Shown: piece after piece, positions 30,901 through 41,765 of the stretch | How the letters are laid out: every line of letters begins with the position of its first letter | Position numbering within the stretch: position 1 is the first letter of the stretch | Assembly (NCBI GenBank): GCA_007922195.1 | Contig: ML681963.1 | Coordinates: 58,444,584-58,508,583, forward strand | DNA length: 64,000 bases | DNA from: Podocnemis expansa | Taxonomy: Eukaryota; Chordata; Testudines; Podocnemididae | Direction of reading: 5' to 3' | Translations under genes and position numbers: made by a program | The notes under the pieces: model-generated | Databases searched by the model: none | What the model was told of the DNA's origin: nothing | Seen by the model: only the letters and a program-made list of their open reading frames with translations

Positions 30901-32785
30901 TGGCACTAGCACCCCCAATAGCATGTTTTTTTATTTTACTCTGCCCTTGTGCCAGGACACCTCAGAAATGCAACCATCCATGTTTGTGGTCTGCAGGTTC
31001 TATTTGTGATTCAGGCTAAGGAATGGCTTCTGGGAACAGCTCGGTTCTTGCTGTATTGGTTTGTGCCTTTCTGTCTTGTTATGTTTGTGCTTTACCTTTT
31101 TGATAAACTGGTGAAAATACCTTCATTGCTCCCTGTGGGTCCGGGCAATGTGGACCTTTGTGCCCTTAACATGGGAGCCTACAACTTATCTCCTACAGAG
31201 AAATTGAGAGGGGAAACGTCAGCAAATGAGTCCCTCTGGGCTAAGCAACAATATCAAGCCCCAGACAGTTTGTTTCTTACTTATGTGCACTCTCTGTGTA
31301 CATGTTTACAAGCTGCCTCTAATGTGCCTTTTCCATTAGAGCTGGTAGCTGCAGGGAGCAGTGGGACAAGGGCAGCATCAGCCATATCCCTTTGGCCTTC
31401 CGAGAACCATTAGGAACCCCTGACTTTCTAGCTTTTCCTGGAGCAAATCTCAGCTTCAGGAGGAGCCCACACTAGATTGGAGGGGAGCAGAGAACGCACC
31501 TCTTGGACACTGCAGGATGTCAGTCTGCAGCTATTCTCTGCTGTCTTTGTGCAGTCGGCATTCTGACAACAGATTTCAGCCCAAGGTCTGTCTATTGTAC
31601 TATTCTAGAGCAGGATCCTACCACAGGTATTGTGTGGAGAAGACTTGGTTCTCCTTCTGCTTTCTAATCTGGCTGAGGCAGAGGGAACACAGTACAAATG
31701 GATGTGCCAAAGATTATATCTGCATCCACTACTAAACATAGGTTGCCACAGATAAAACAATCTGATGTCCTGGTGCCTTTATTGGTTCCACTGCTACATT
31801 TCCTTCTTGTGCCTGGGGAGTAGCATTGACACAGACACTGTAAAAACAGGTTCTAGCAAGAAAAACATTTGGCTTTATTATGCCAGCTCAGAGTCTGAGT
31901 TTGTAAATAAACCTGGCACTAAACAGAAAGCACAAAGTTTTGATTTAGAAACCATTGTTTTAAATACCAGATGTATGCCAAATGTTTGTGTTCTTTCCAG
32001 GTCAGCAAATCAGATTTGAAACCCTACTGCAGATTCAAGAGATAAATGAATGCAGGGTGACAAGTCTGAGGTGACCCCTGCCCTGAAATGCACAGCATCC
32101 TTGCCATTCCAGTCCAGGTTCTTTTCAGAAGTGTGTTTCACTGAATTAACCCTCCTATTTGCCACAAACCCTGAACATATTTACTGTCTGGGTCTTTCCT
32201 AGCCTTTGAGGTTTATTGAGATAGGCTCAGGCTGATTTATGGAGACAGCTACAGAATCAAAAAATCTGCAGTGCAAAATAAACATGGGCTACCCAGTCCT
32301 AGCTCTGTACGAGAAACCCATTTCCAAGTCTCTAATTGTCCCTATTACTTACAAGTACATAGAACCCCAAAGTGCACTTGGACTTCCACATAGGCCAAGG
32401 ACACCCATGGCGTAAGCCCAGCAAAGCTCAACAGCTAACTTCTGGACCTGATGCAGAAAGTGGAGTGAAAGTCATTGCAATATAGCTGCTCAGTGTGGAC
32501 ATGTGCACACCATGAAGTGGGGCCATTATGGTTCCACCACCATCCTCCACTTTGGTGTTTTCCATGCTCTTAGCACTGTTAACCCCAATAGCTAATCACC
32601 AATTCTATTTTACAGGCCAGATGCTGAAGTTTGCAGCTGCTGGTGGGCCTGAGACATTTCCAAACACACTCTTTCAGTAAGGCAAGCCCTGGTTAGAGCA
32701 GCATAAATGTTTAGGTCTATAGGTTCACTCTGCGTTTTAAATCAGATCTCTCCTACCTATTCCAGCACCTAAGATTACTTGCTCC
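30901..32785. other. Non-coding stretch, no feature recognised
   Basis: The largest frame (30,949-31,413, plus, 154 codons) has a hydrophobic patch (about residues 30-57) but no recognised family and no supporting splice or promoter context. I do not call it a gene. The rest shows no repeats I recognise. Confidence 0.4.
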
Positions 32786-32789
32786 TGCC

Positions 32790-32856
32790 TCAGTGCAGGA
32801 GGGTGGGTTATATGACCTCTTGAGGTCCTGCCGTCCTACATTCCTATGATTTTATA
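32790..32856 (+). mobile_element. CR1 LINE extreme 3' tail
   Basis: CAGTGCAGGAGGGTGGGTTA, TATGACCTCTTGAGGTCCTG, and TTCCTATGATTTTATAA match the CR1 3' terminus ('gggttggactagatgacct..gaggtccctt..tatgattctatga'). Only the last 60-70 bases are recognisable, as in many 5'-truncated CR1 copies. Confidence 0.75.
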
Positions 32857-33299
32857 ATTATTTCACAAAAGCTACAAACCATATTTAAGTTTGACGTGCG
32901 TGTGTACGGACCCTAGGAACAAACCAGAGCAGAGAAATGCTGGCAGTAAGCATTGTAGCCTAAGATAAACCTCATAAGTCAACTGGCTTCAGTGAGAGTT
33001 TTGTTTGATTAAGGGCAGTAGAACTGGAAGATATCCTGCCTCTGTAGCAGTCTAGGAATAAGGCAGAGGTTTGGAGAATTGCCTTGTTGATTTGATTCTT
33101 CATGTATTTCTTTTAAAGCAATATATACACGGACAAGAAGAAAGAGTGATTGGACAGCACTTCAATATATAAATACTTCTCATTTGCTTACTCTTTTCAA
33201 ATGAGCATTTGGAAAAGCATGATATAAACTGGTATGGCCCAGTGAAATCAGTAAATATACGTACATCAAGTACCAATTCTTGCATTAAGTTCTAGGCAA
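32857..33299. other. AT-rich stretch, no feature recognised
   Basis: No gene or repeat was recognised upstream of the long CR1. Confidence 0.45.
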
Positions 33300-33306
33300 G
33301 AGCAAG

Positions 33307-34360
33307 ATGCTTCCACAAAGTAGTAAAAAAATCCTGTTGTTCATACTGACAATTCAGGTTAGTCACGATGAGGGAGACCTGAGGGAAGGGTTGGAACTTG
33401 GGGGGTGTGGGGACTGTAACAGCAGGGACAAAACAGAGAGTAACTGGAACTGGGTGGGGGGGTCGAGGGAATCAAATCTTTATCTTAAGTGTCCTAATGA
33501 AGCCCTAATACCTGAGGTGAGTGGGAAAGAAGGATACTGGGAAAAAAATGCAAGAAGGAAAATGCAACAGGTGAGATAATTGACAGAGGAAAGTAGGGCA
33601 ATTGGCCCAGTATTTTACATGCCTGTACACAAATGCAAGGAGCCTGGGAAACAAGCAGGAAGAATTGGTAGTACCGGCACAGACAGGGAACTATGATGTA
33701 ATTGGTATAACAGAGTCATGGTGGGATAGCTTGCATAATTGGAGCATTGCCATGGATGGGTATAAATTGTTCAGGAAAGACAGGCAGGGAAGAAGAGAGG
33801 GAGGACTAGTGTTATATGTAAAAGAGCTGTATGACTGATTGCAGCTCCACTATGAAAGTGGAAGTACGCCAGTTGAAAGTCTGTGGGTTAAGTTTAGAGG
33901 GGAGTGCTACAAGTGGGATGTTGTGGTGGGTGTCTGCTACAGACCGCTAGACCAGAAAGAGGAGATGGTTGAGGCATTTTATGTACAACTAGCAGAAGAT
34001 TCTGGATCATAGGCCCTGATTGTCATGGGGGATTTCAATTATCCTGACATCTGGTGGGAGGGCAATACAGCAGTGCACAGGCAATCCAGGAAGTTTTTGC
34101 AGATTGTTGAAGACAACTTCCTGGTACAAATGCTGAAGGAACCAACTAGGGGCCTTGCACCTCTCAACCTGCTGCTCACAAACAGAGAAGAATTGATTGG
34201 GGAAGTAAGAGTGAATGGCAACCTGGGCAGCAGTGACCATGAAATGGTAGAGTTCAGAATCCTAGTCAATGGAAGAAAGGAAAGAAGCAAAACACAAATC
34301 TTGGACTTCAGAAAAGCAGATTTTGGCTCCCTCAGGGAACTGATGGGCAGGATTCCCTAG
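33307..34360 (+). pseudogene. CR1 ORF2 N-terminal region and APE-type endonuclease, broken
   Basis: In the live element this domain nicks target DNA to prime reverse transcription. The piece at 33,307-33,579 (frame 1) holds the region before the endonuclease, ending with a 'KNARRKMQQV' phrase typical of CR1. Frame 2 from 33,602 then gives 'YTNARSLGNKQEEL', 'GITESWWD', 'GYKLFRKDRQGR' and 'GLVLYVKE'. After a TGA at 33,836-33,838 it continues with 'GVCYRPLDQKEE', 'GDFNYPDIWW' (34,025 on), 'LLLTN' and 'GSSDHEMVEF'. These contain the expected catalytic N, E, D/N and SDH motifs. Further in-frame stops occur near 34,012 and at 34,358-34,360. No working start or frame remains. Confidence 0.92.
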
Positions 34361-34438
34361 GAATCTGATCTGAAGGGGAAAGGCATCCAAGAGAGCTGGC
34401 TATATTTTAAAGAAACCCTACGAAGAGCACAGGAAAAT

Positions 34439-35763
34439 ATGATACCAATGTGCAGAAAGAACAGTAAGTGTGGAAGGTGCCCAGCAGGGCTTTGCAGAGA
34501 ACTCTGCTGTGAGCTGAAACATAAAAAGGAAGCTTACAAGAAGTGGAAACTTGGACAGATGACTAGGGAAGCATATAGAGATATTGCTCAGTCCCGCAGG
34601 GATAAAATCAGAAAGGGCAAAGGGCGATTTGAGTTGAAACTAGCAAAGGATGTGAAGGATAACAGGAAGGGGGTCTACAAGTATGTTGGCAACAAGAAGA
34701 GGATCAGGGATGGTGTAGGTCCCTTAGTGAATGGGGCAGGTATCCTCATGCTGGAGGATGTGGAGAAGGCTGAAGTACTCAGTGGTTTTTTTTACTCAAA
34801 TTTTCACAGGCAGGGTCAGCTCCCAGGATACTACATTGGGTAACACAGAATGGAGAGAAGGGGAGTGGCCCATGGTGATCGAAGGTCAGGTTAGGGATTA
34901 CTTAAAGAAGTTGGATGTACACAAGTCTATGGGAACAGATGAACTGCATCCAAGGGTGCTGACGGAGTTGGCCAATGTGATTGCAGAGCCGCTGGCCATT
35001 ATCTTTGAAAACTAGTGGCAAATGGGGGCGGTCCCAGAGGATTGAAAGAAGGCAAATATAGTACCTATCTTCAAGAAAGGGAAAAAGGAGGATCCGGGGA
35101 ACTACAGACCAGTCACCCTCACCTCAATCCCTGGAAAAATCATGGAGTAGATCCTCAACAAATCCATCCTGAAACACTTGGAGGACAATAGAGTGATCAG
35201 GAGCCATCAGCATGGATTCACCACGGGCAAATTGTGCCTGACTAACCTGATGGCCTTTTATGATGAGATGACTGGATTCGGATGCAGGAATAGTTGTTGA
35301 CATGATATACCTCGACTTTCGCATGTCTTTTGATAAGGTTTCCCACAGCATTCTTGTCAGCAAGTTAAGGAAGCATGGGTTGGATGAGTGGATTGTAAGG
35401 TGGGTAGAAAACTGGCTAGATCAATGGGCTCAGAGGGTAGGAATCAATGGTTCAATGTCTAGTTGGCAACCAGTAATGAGTGGATTGCCCTAGGAGCTGG
35501 TCCTGGGGCTCATTCTGTTCAATATCTTCATTAACGATCTTGATGATGGGATAGATTGCACACTCAGTAAGTTTGTGGATGACACCAAGCTGTGGGGAAT
35601 GGTAGACACACTGGAGGGCAGAGATAGAATACGAAGAGACAGACAAATTGGAGAAGTGGGCCAAAAGAAATCTCATGAGGTTCAACAAGGACAAGTGCAA
35701 AGTCCTGCATTTAGGACAGAAAAAAACCCATGCACTGCTATAGGCTGGGGACCGATCAGCTAA
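34439..35763 (+). pseudogene. CR1 ORF2 linker and reverse transcriptase, broken
   Basis: The linker (34,439-34,843, frame 2) is rich in K and R, ending near 'AEVLSGFFYSNF'. It then shifts to frame 3 with 'VRDYLKKLDVHKSMGTDELHPRVL' (to 35,015, stop TAG). 'VPED(stop)[12 protein letters not shown]' and '[11 protein letters not shown]' follow, with stops TGA at 35,043-35,045 and TAG at 35,148-35,150. Frame 1 resumes with 'MIYLDF' (catalytic Asp), 'FDKVSHSILVSKL' and '[11 protein letters not shown]'. The catalytic box lies at 35,572-35,583 and reads F-V-D-D instead of the family's usual F-A-D-D. Another stop (TAG, 35,491-35,493) precedes it. Confidence 0.92.
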
Positions 35764-35827
35764 GCAGCAGTACTGTAGAAAAGGACCTTGAGGTTATGGT
35801 GGATGGGAAGCTGGATATGAGTCAGCA

Positions 35828-36250
35828 GTGTGCTCTTGTAGCCAAAAGGCTATTGGCATGTTGGGCTGTATCAGTAGAAGTGTTGCCAGCAGATTGAGGG
35901 ATGTGATTATTCCCTTCTTTTCAGCACTGGTGAAGCTGCATCTGGAATACTGTGTCCAGTTTTGGGCTTCCCACTACAAAAATGATATGGATGAATTAGA
36001 AAGAGTCCAGCTGAGGGCAATGAAAATGATTAGGGGGCTGGGGCACATGACTTATAAGGAAAGACGGAAGAAACTAGGCTTATTTATCCTGCAGAAGAGA
36101 AGACTGAGGGGAGATTTGATAGCAACCTTCAAGTACTTGAAGGGGTGCTCCAAAGAGGAGGGAGCTAGGCTGTTCTCAGTGGTAACAGAGGACAGAAGAA
36201 GGAGCAATGGTTTCAAGTTACAGCTGGGGGAGGTCGAGTTTGGGTATTAG
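35828..36250 (+). pseudogene. CR1 ORF2 C-terminal region
   Basis: A 140-codon open stretch (frame 2) encodes the conserved CR1 tail: 'KAIGMLGCISRSVASRLRDV', '[20 protein letters not shown]', 'LERVQLRAMKMIRGLGHMTY', 'KKLGLFILQKRRLRGDLIAT', 'FKYLKG', ending near 'RSNGFKLQLGEVEF'. It stops earlier than intact members, because a frameshift near 36,235 puts the following 'GKNFLTRRVVKHWNGLSREVVKS' segment out of frame. Its length and conservation make this the clearest coding trace in the window. Confidence 0.92.
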
Positions 36251-36450
36251 GAAAAACTTTCTCACCAGGAGAGTGGTGAAGCATTGGAATGGGTTGTCTA
36301 GGGAGGTGGTGAAATCTCTGTCTTTGGAGATATTTAAGATCTGGTTAGACAATACCCTGGCTGGGATAATTTAGTGAGAGTGGTCCTACTTTTAGCAGGG
36401 GGTTGGACTAGATGACCTCATGAGGTACCTTCCAACCCTATCATTCTAGG

Positions 36451-36889
36451 AATTGCCTTTTAAGACACAGAGCAGCAGCAGGAGTATGGCTCATGCTAGT
36501 GTCAGCACACAGCAAGCTTCAGCCCATGCAGAACAAACCCTTTCACTGATGTAGAGAACATGAGTGCAGCTTTTTAATATGATGAGAAAAATTAAATGTG
36601 ATTCAGGAAGCCAGAGCTGAAGAATTTATGTCAGCATTTGCCAAGGAGACCACATTACGGCATGAAGAGGTCAGTCTGTTGTGTGGTACTGAAAGCCAAG
36701 GCCTACACAGAGTGGACAAATGTGGATCTTTCCCCATTGAACAACCACACAAGCTGAGGTGGAAGACATCAACCAAGAAAAGTTTTCCACAGCAGAGGCT
36801 GCCTGTTGGTGTTGCTGTGGAGGCTGCACTGATCCAGAGTGCTATGGATCTGTGGCAAATGTGATATGTAAATCAATGAGAGTTCGTGT
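36451..36889. other. Non-coding stretch, no feature recognised
   Basis: Between the CR1 tail and a Penelope-like copy. An 88-codon plus-strand frame at 36,598-36,864 has no recognised motif. Confidence 0.4.
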
Positions 36890-36903
36890 CACATTAAAGC
36901 ATT

Positions 36904-37058
36904 ACAAATTTCTTCAGGCATAAGTTGTTGGCTCCAACCCACTTCATCAGATGGGTTGGAGTCCATGAAAGCTTATGCCTGAAGAAACGTATTGGTATTT
37001 AAGGTGCCACAGGACTCTTGTTTCTGCTGTACACAGACTAACATGGCTACCTGTCTGG
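36904..37058 (+). mobile_element. Penelope-like repeat, palindromic copy D
   Basis: A left arm (36,904-36,953) and right arm (36,946-36,990) are inverted versions of CATC(T)GATGAAGTGGGTTGGA ... CTTATGCCTGAAGAAA that meet with almost no spacer. To the right the copy continues ATTTAAGGTGCCACAGGACT, CTTGTTTCTGCTG, then CAGACTAACATGGCTAC, the most complete right end in the window. On the minus strand the left arm keeps an intact CUGAUGA core word. The right arm has GAAAGC but a shortened CAGAT core. Confidence 0.7.
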
Positions 37059-37125
37059 AAAGTGTGATTTGTGTTGCACCCACTCATGTGCATGCACTTG
37101 CCAGGCAAGGGCAGCCATGTGCTGC

Positions 37126-37248
37126 TTGCTGGGGATTTGGAGTCTGGATTCTAGTCTTAGCTCTCTTCATAATTTATTTTGTGACTTTGGACAGATCCCT
37201 TTCATGCTGGGCATCATCATTCTGCTGATTTGTACTATGGGGGTAAGA
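37126..37248 (+). mobile_element. MIR-type SINE remnant
   Basis: GGGGATTTGGAGTCTGGATT, CTAGTCTTAGCTCTCTTCAT, TTGTGACTTTGGACAGATCC, and CTGCTGATTTGTACTATGGG follow the MIR order: 'ctggattctagtcctggctct', 'gtgaccttgggcaagtc', 'ctcatctgtaaaatgggg'. Strong base-by-base divergence fits an ancient copy. Confidence 0.72.
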
Positions 37249-38389
37249 TTTGCCTACCAGTAGGAGGATGGAAGGTTTCACTTCCACCTTGACAGCCCAC
37301 AGTGATGGCAGACATTGCTTGGTGTTTGAAATGCAGACTTCACAGGGGTGGTGCTTTCAACAGCACAGCCCTTGGCTTGTGGAAGACTCTACACATTGCC
37401 TCATTAGCCTCCTTGTTCAGAGAACCATCAGCCAGCAAAGTTGAACTGTCCCCAGCAGACATCTCTGGTCAGAGCAGGAGAGTTAAGAGATACAAGGTGT
37501 TCCTTCTGAAATCCTGGCATGGTACAGCTCAATCAGAGATGCTAACTCATTGCCCCTGGGATTAGCTGCAAATCCCTGTCCTGCATGGCCCAAGATGCAG
37601 GGTCTGTGCTGAACTTTTTCTGGTCTGCTCCATGTGATTAAGAGTCTTCCCTCTCCTGTTGCTAGCTGGTAACACTGCAGAGTCCTAACCACACCTTAAA
37701 ACCTAATGTCTCAGCACCCCTGAGCAAGGCAAAACAATGATCGACTACAGAGATGGAAAGGAGGACCCACTTCTTATAAACAGTTTTTTTTATGAGAGAT
37801 GTGAATAAATGGAAATTCTCTCTGCAAGTCCACTGACAGGCCAAGGATGCCCGGGCACTTCACATTCTGCAAAGCAGCCAATAGTTATGCAACATCTAAT
37901 TTTTTGCTAGTTGCCTCCTGCTGCCAGCCCCATTTGCCACTTTTCCAAAGAGGAAATAAGCCATTTGAATTCCAGATTCTGTGCTGTTTCAGCAAGGCTG
38001 AACTGCAGTGTGTGGGCCAATGAATGCGTCACTTTGAAAGATACCAGCATTATGGTGAGATTTTTGACAAGCTAAGTGTGCAGGTGTGCATGTGCATGCC
38101 CAAGTTGTGGATATTTGTGGTAGAAATCCTGCTTGTGAACTGCATGTTGCATCACAGTTCAGAAGAGATTCCAGTTTGCTTTCCCCTGGAACAGGAACCC
38201 AAAGCATTCAAAAATCATCAGTTGTGCCCTTCCCAAAATAACTCATTTGGGATTCTCTCTCTCCATCCTCTGGTTTCTGAGCAGTTGTTTTTCACTTAAG
38301 TCACATTTTCTGGGTTTTCTCTGAAACTTTGGTGCTGAAAACTTACTTAATGATGTTAAAAACCTCAAGCTGCAAGGTTCAATCCCCGT
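37249..38389. other. Non-coding stretch, tRNA-like B-box word near the end
   Basis: No gene was recognised. At 38,374-38,388 AAGGTTCAATCCCC resembles a pol III B box (GGTTCRANNCC), and the bases before it (CCTCAAGCTGC) are compatible with a tRNA-derived SINE head. No A box at the right spacing is clear, so no SINE is called. Confidence 0.35.
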
Positions 38390-38431
38390 CTGTGCTGTAC
38401 TTTCAAGATACTGTGCTGTACTTTCAAGATA
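38390..38431. repeat. Exact 21-bp tandem duplication
   Basis: CTGTGCTGTACTTTCAAGAT+A occurs twice back to back (38,390-38,410 and 38,411-38,431) without any difference, so it is probably recent. Confidence 0.95.
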
Positions 38432-38602
38432 CGATGTGTGATGCTGTGCTAAGCATCAGCCCAAGCTCCAGTCCCTAGTGATGGGTGAGAGAGACATCAC
38501 AGGCATTGCCCAGACTGGTGAGTGTCACCTGATCCAACGGGATCAGGGGCCCTGCTAGTGCCACTGATGGCTTTTGGCAATTATAAGCGACTTTTGTTTG
38601 TA

Positions 38603-38752
38603 ATACAAACAAGGAGTCTGGTGGCACTTTTAAAGACTAACAAATTTATTTCTCACATGAGCTTTTGTGGGAGAAAATTCCATTTTGTCAGATGCTTTGA
38701 AGATGGGGAACTTACAGAATGGGAGGAAAAGGCACAGGAGTGTAAGTCATAG
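38603..38752 (-). mobile_element. Penelope-like repeat, copy C
   Basis: Plus-strand reading AATACAAACAAGGAGTCTGG, GTGGCACTTTTAAAGACTAA, CAAATTTATT, CATGAGCTTTTGTGGGAGAA, GTCAGATGC is the reverse of the family phrase. It then runs into AGATGGGGAACTTACAGAAT, GGGAGGAAAAGGCACAGGAG, the internal part shared with copy B. On the minus strand the core reads CUGACAA and the hairpin is imperfect, so this copy is degraded. Confidence 0.65.
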
Positions 38753-40585
38753 GATCAGGCCACACTGTTACAGCAAATCAAAGCAGTTGTTTAGATTCAA
38801 ACACTGGGAAATGGTTTGCAACATTTGTCTTAAACCTATAAGGGTGATGCTGCCACAGATGTGGGTTGCATGTTATTTAAATGTATATTCTAAACTTGGA
38901 GCTATTAGTCCTACCTTTTCCTGCCAGCTTCCTGCTCTTTACTTTGCTTACCTCCAGCAAACTGCAAAGCTCTTTTTAGACAGATCCTTTTTATTGTCTG
39001 TATGAAAACCAGGGTAAGTACTTTTCTGGCCATAGAAGGAAATTATTTCCCCTTGATTCATGCACTGCCTTTCTCCTTGGTTACTCTCATTCTGAACCAT
39101 CAGGTGACAAATAGAAGTGGGGATACTTACTACTAGATGCAAATAATTTCCAAGAGTTGGTGCATCCTGAAGCTGCACAGAGCTATGTTGTCATAAGGTG
39201 GCATGTTATATAAGATTCCTTTAAATAGATGTTATTCTACATTTCTGGATGAAGATGACAGGAAATCTTCCTTCAGATGGTGATAGGGTAAAAAAAATTT
39301 TTTTTTAAAAAAATCATCATATAATTTACAATGCAAATTGTGGAAAGAAAGTTGGTAAATGAAGTTAGAGAATCACCTAAATTAAGCTGGCATTCTCTTC
39401 TAATGCATCAACTCTGAAACCATTTCTGGCTGACAAAACAAGCCCTGGAATGATTAGCTAAAACCTCCTTCAGAGGCAACAGACGAACAATCCCTTTGAA
39501 CCTTCGTAGCACATCATAAACGCTCAGCAGACGTACAGTGTGGCAGTCCCAGTGCTATCAATTATTTACCCTTTTTTCTGTTTACCTTCAGGCAGCAAGT
39601 AATTATTTTTAAATATTAATTTAGTTGTGTCATGTACAGTTTGTGGTTTAGCCCTGAGATCTGAGATATAGAAAAGCAAACTGCATCTCAAATCACATTT
39701 AGCTATAGAGGCACTGATAGTTGGATGCCGCTCTATCTCTTCAGCAGCTGCACTGAAGTTTTTGCGTCATTAGAAACAAAACTCCATTCAATAATTGCTG
39801 GAAAATGAAAAGAAATTTCCTAATGAAAATAAGACACTGATTTATTGGCCTGCTGTCCTAGAAGCAGGAAAATCTAAATGGCAAATTTTTATCCTCAAAA
39901 GTTTTAATCTTTAAGAACTGAAGATTTTTTCGTCTTTGTTTCCCTCCAGATTTTTTCCCAGGATGTTTCACTCTTTTTATCCTGAGCTGATTTAAGTTAA
40001 AAAGAAATCAGTTGTTGTTCCTGCAGCCCTAAGAGAAAGAGGGTCCACTGGGACAAGAACTGCCTTCCTGCACTGAAAACATCACCTCTTAAATCTCAGT
40101 GGGCAGGATGGGTCTTGTCAACTCACATGAACATCCTTCCATGGGAGCTTGTGTCTTTCTTTTAAAAAGTTTACATGGTAAAAATAAATATTCATGTCAA
40201 TGTACTGGTATAAAGATATGGATCTGTCATGTGAGGGGGGCAGCTCTGAAGCATGCTGGGGACTGAACTGCTGGTTCTGACAGAAGAATTAAGGTGAAGC
40301 TTTATCTGAACAGAACCACTTGAGCCATAGAGAAGCTGCTTAACTTTTTACTTTCTTTGTGCATCATGTCACTTTCTGGTTTTACTTGCCCAAGCTGCCG
40401 TGAGATAGTCTGATCTTGGGCATTTCTGGTCCAGAGAAAACCAGGGAGAACAGGAAATTCTAGCAGGGAACCTGATCAAATCAGATTTCTCAGTCAAATA
40501 ATTTTGGGTCATCTTTGCACCAGCACAGACTCAGGCTTCTCAGTGTTTAGCTAAACCATTTCTCCATGGGGTTCAACCACTACTG
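38753..40585. other. AT-rich single-copy DNA, possible conserved non-coding segment
   Basis: No repeat or gene was recognised. The portion 39,360-39,800 looks single-copy and regulatory-like (GGAATGATTAGC, CAATTATTTACC, AAGTAATTATTTTTAAATAT, TAATTTAGTTGTGTCATG). A run of A and T at 39,290-39,312 is low complexity. Confidence 0.3.
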
Positions 40586-40589
40586 CATC

Positions 40590-40745
40590 ATTATTATACA
40601 TATTATGTCGGCTCCTGGGGGCACTGACCAAACCAGGCCACAATGTGCTGGGTGCTACACAAGTCTAGAGTAAGTAGCAGCTCCAGTCCCAGGGAGCTGA
40701 TAACCTTAGTCTGAATCAAGATGCAGTAACTGGTGAAACAAATAC
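40590..40745. repeat. Old interspersed repeat remnant
   Basis: ATTATTATACATATTATG, then CCACAATGTGCTGGGTGCTA, CACAAGTCTAGAG, and CCAGTCCCAGGGAGCTGATA follow a phrase common in sauropsid genomes ('cattgtgctaggtgctgtacaaacac..', 'ccctgccccaaagagcttacaatctaa'). I cannot assign the family with confidence. Confidence 0.45.
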
Positions 40746-40937
40746 AAACAAGGACCATTTATACCACGACCTACAATATTCTCATAATCCATAAGGGAAA
40801 ACAGACCACCTCGACATTGGACATGCAATAATATCAGACAACTTACCTTCTCCCTCCACCTTTTCTCATCTTCTCTATTCCTTTGATCACCTAGCCTAGA
40901 GTCATCTGCTGGCTCTTCCAGCTACAGACTTTGTGTG

Positions 40938-41765
40938 TGAACATAAGAGGGATCCAACTGGGTCAGGCCAATGGTCAATCTAGCCCAGTGTCCTATCTTC
41001 TAACAGTGGCCAATGCCAGGTTGGTCAGAGGGAGAACAAGTAATCATCAACTTATCTGTCCAGTTGGCCATTCCTCGCCTCTGACAAACAGCAATCCCTG
41101 CCAATCCTGGATCATACCATTGATGAACCTATTCTCCATGAACATAACTAGTTCTTTTTTGAACTCCACTGTAGTCCTGGCCTTCACAACATCCACCGGC
41201 AAAAAGACTACCATGGGCTGACTGTGTGTTTTGTGAAGAAATACTTCCTTTTGTTTGTTTTATACCCACCGTCTATTAACTTCATTTGGTGACCCATAAT
41301 TTTTGTGTTATCAGGAATAAATAACACTTGTTTATTTAATTCCTCCACACCAGTAATGATTTTATAGACCTCTATCGTATTCCCCATTAATTGTCTCTTT
41401 TCAGATCTGAAGCATCCCAGTCTAATTAGTCTCTCCTCAGATGGAAGCTTTTCCATACCCCTAATAATTTTAGTTGCACTTTTCTTTACCTTTTCCAATT
41501 ACAGTATATACTTTTTGAGATGGAGCACCAGTTCTGCACACAGTATTCAAGTTGTGGGCATACCATGGATTTATAAGAGGCATTATAATATTTTCTGTTT
41601 TAGTTTCTGTCCCTTCCCTAATGAGTCCTAGCATTCTGTTAGCTTTTGTGACTGCTGCTGCACATTGAGTGGATGTTTTCAGAGAACTAGCTACTCTGAC
41701 TACAAGATCTTTCTTTAGTCATAACAGCTAATTTAGACCCCATCACTGTATATGGATAGCTGGAA
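40938..41765 (-). mobile_element. CR1-clade LINE 3' part, minus strand
   Basis: On the minus strand, from right to left, it reads an 'LEYCVQNW' segment (about 41,530-41,580). A 96-codon stretch (41,208-41,498) follows with 'KKSATKIIRGMEKLPSEERL', 'IRLGCFRSEKRQLMGNTIEV', 'YKIITGVEELNKQ', 'NTKIMGHQMKLIDGGYKTNK' and 'RKYFF'. After a frame change it reads 'FKKELVMFMENRFING' (about 41,120-41,170). The left end, AACATAAGAGGGATCCAACT, GGGTCAGGCCAATGG, is the common terminal phrase of this subfamily. It differs from the plus-strand CR1 copies and lacks their TATGATTCTATGA tail, so it is a distinct, probably older subfamily. Confidence 0.92.

Larger units (their letters stand above)
33300..36450 (+). 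mobile_element. CR1 LINE, longest copy (ORF2 nearly complete, inactive)
   Basis: This 3.15-kb insertion runs from the start of ORF2 through endonuclease, reverse transcriptase and C-terminal region to the 3' UTR. It ends with 'GGGGGTTGGACTAGATGACC', 'TCATGAGGTACCTTCCAACC', 'CTATCATTCTAGG'. An intact CR1 is about 4.5 kb with two ORFs; ORF1 is missing, so the copy is 5'-truncated. The reading frame shifts (frame 2, then 3, then 1, then 2) and carries several stops. It cannot make a working protein. It shares orientation with most other CR1 copies in the window. Confidence 0.96.

Noticed and set aside
30949..31413. 154-codon plus-strand frame with a hydrophobic, membrane-like patch
   Set aside because: No family recognised, no promoter or splice context, and one hydrophobic patch is expected by chance in T-rich DNA.
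38374..38388. B-box-like word AAGGTTCAATCCCC suggesting a tRNA or tRNA-derived SINE
   Set aside because: No A box at correct spacing, no cloverleaf, and no recognisable SINE body or tail.
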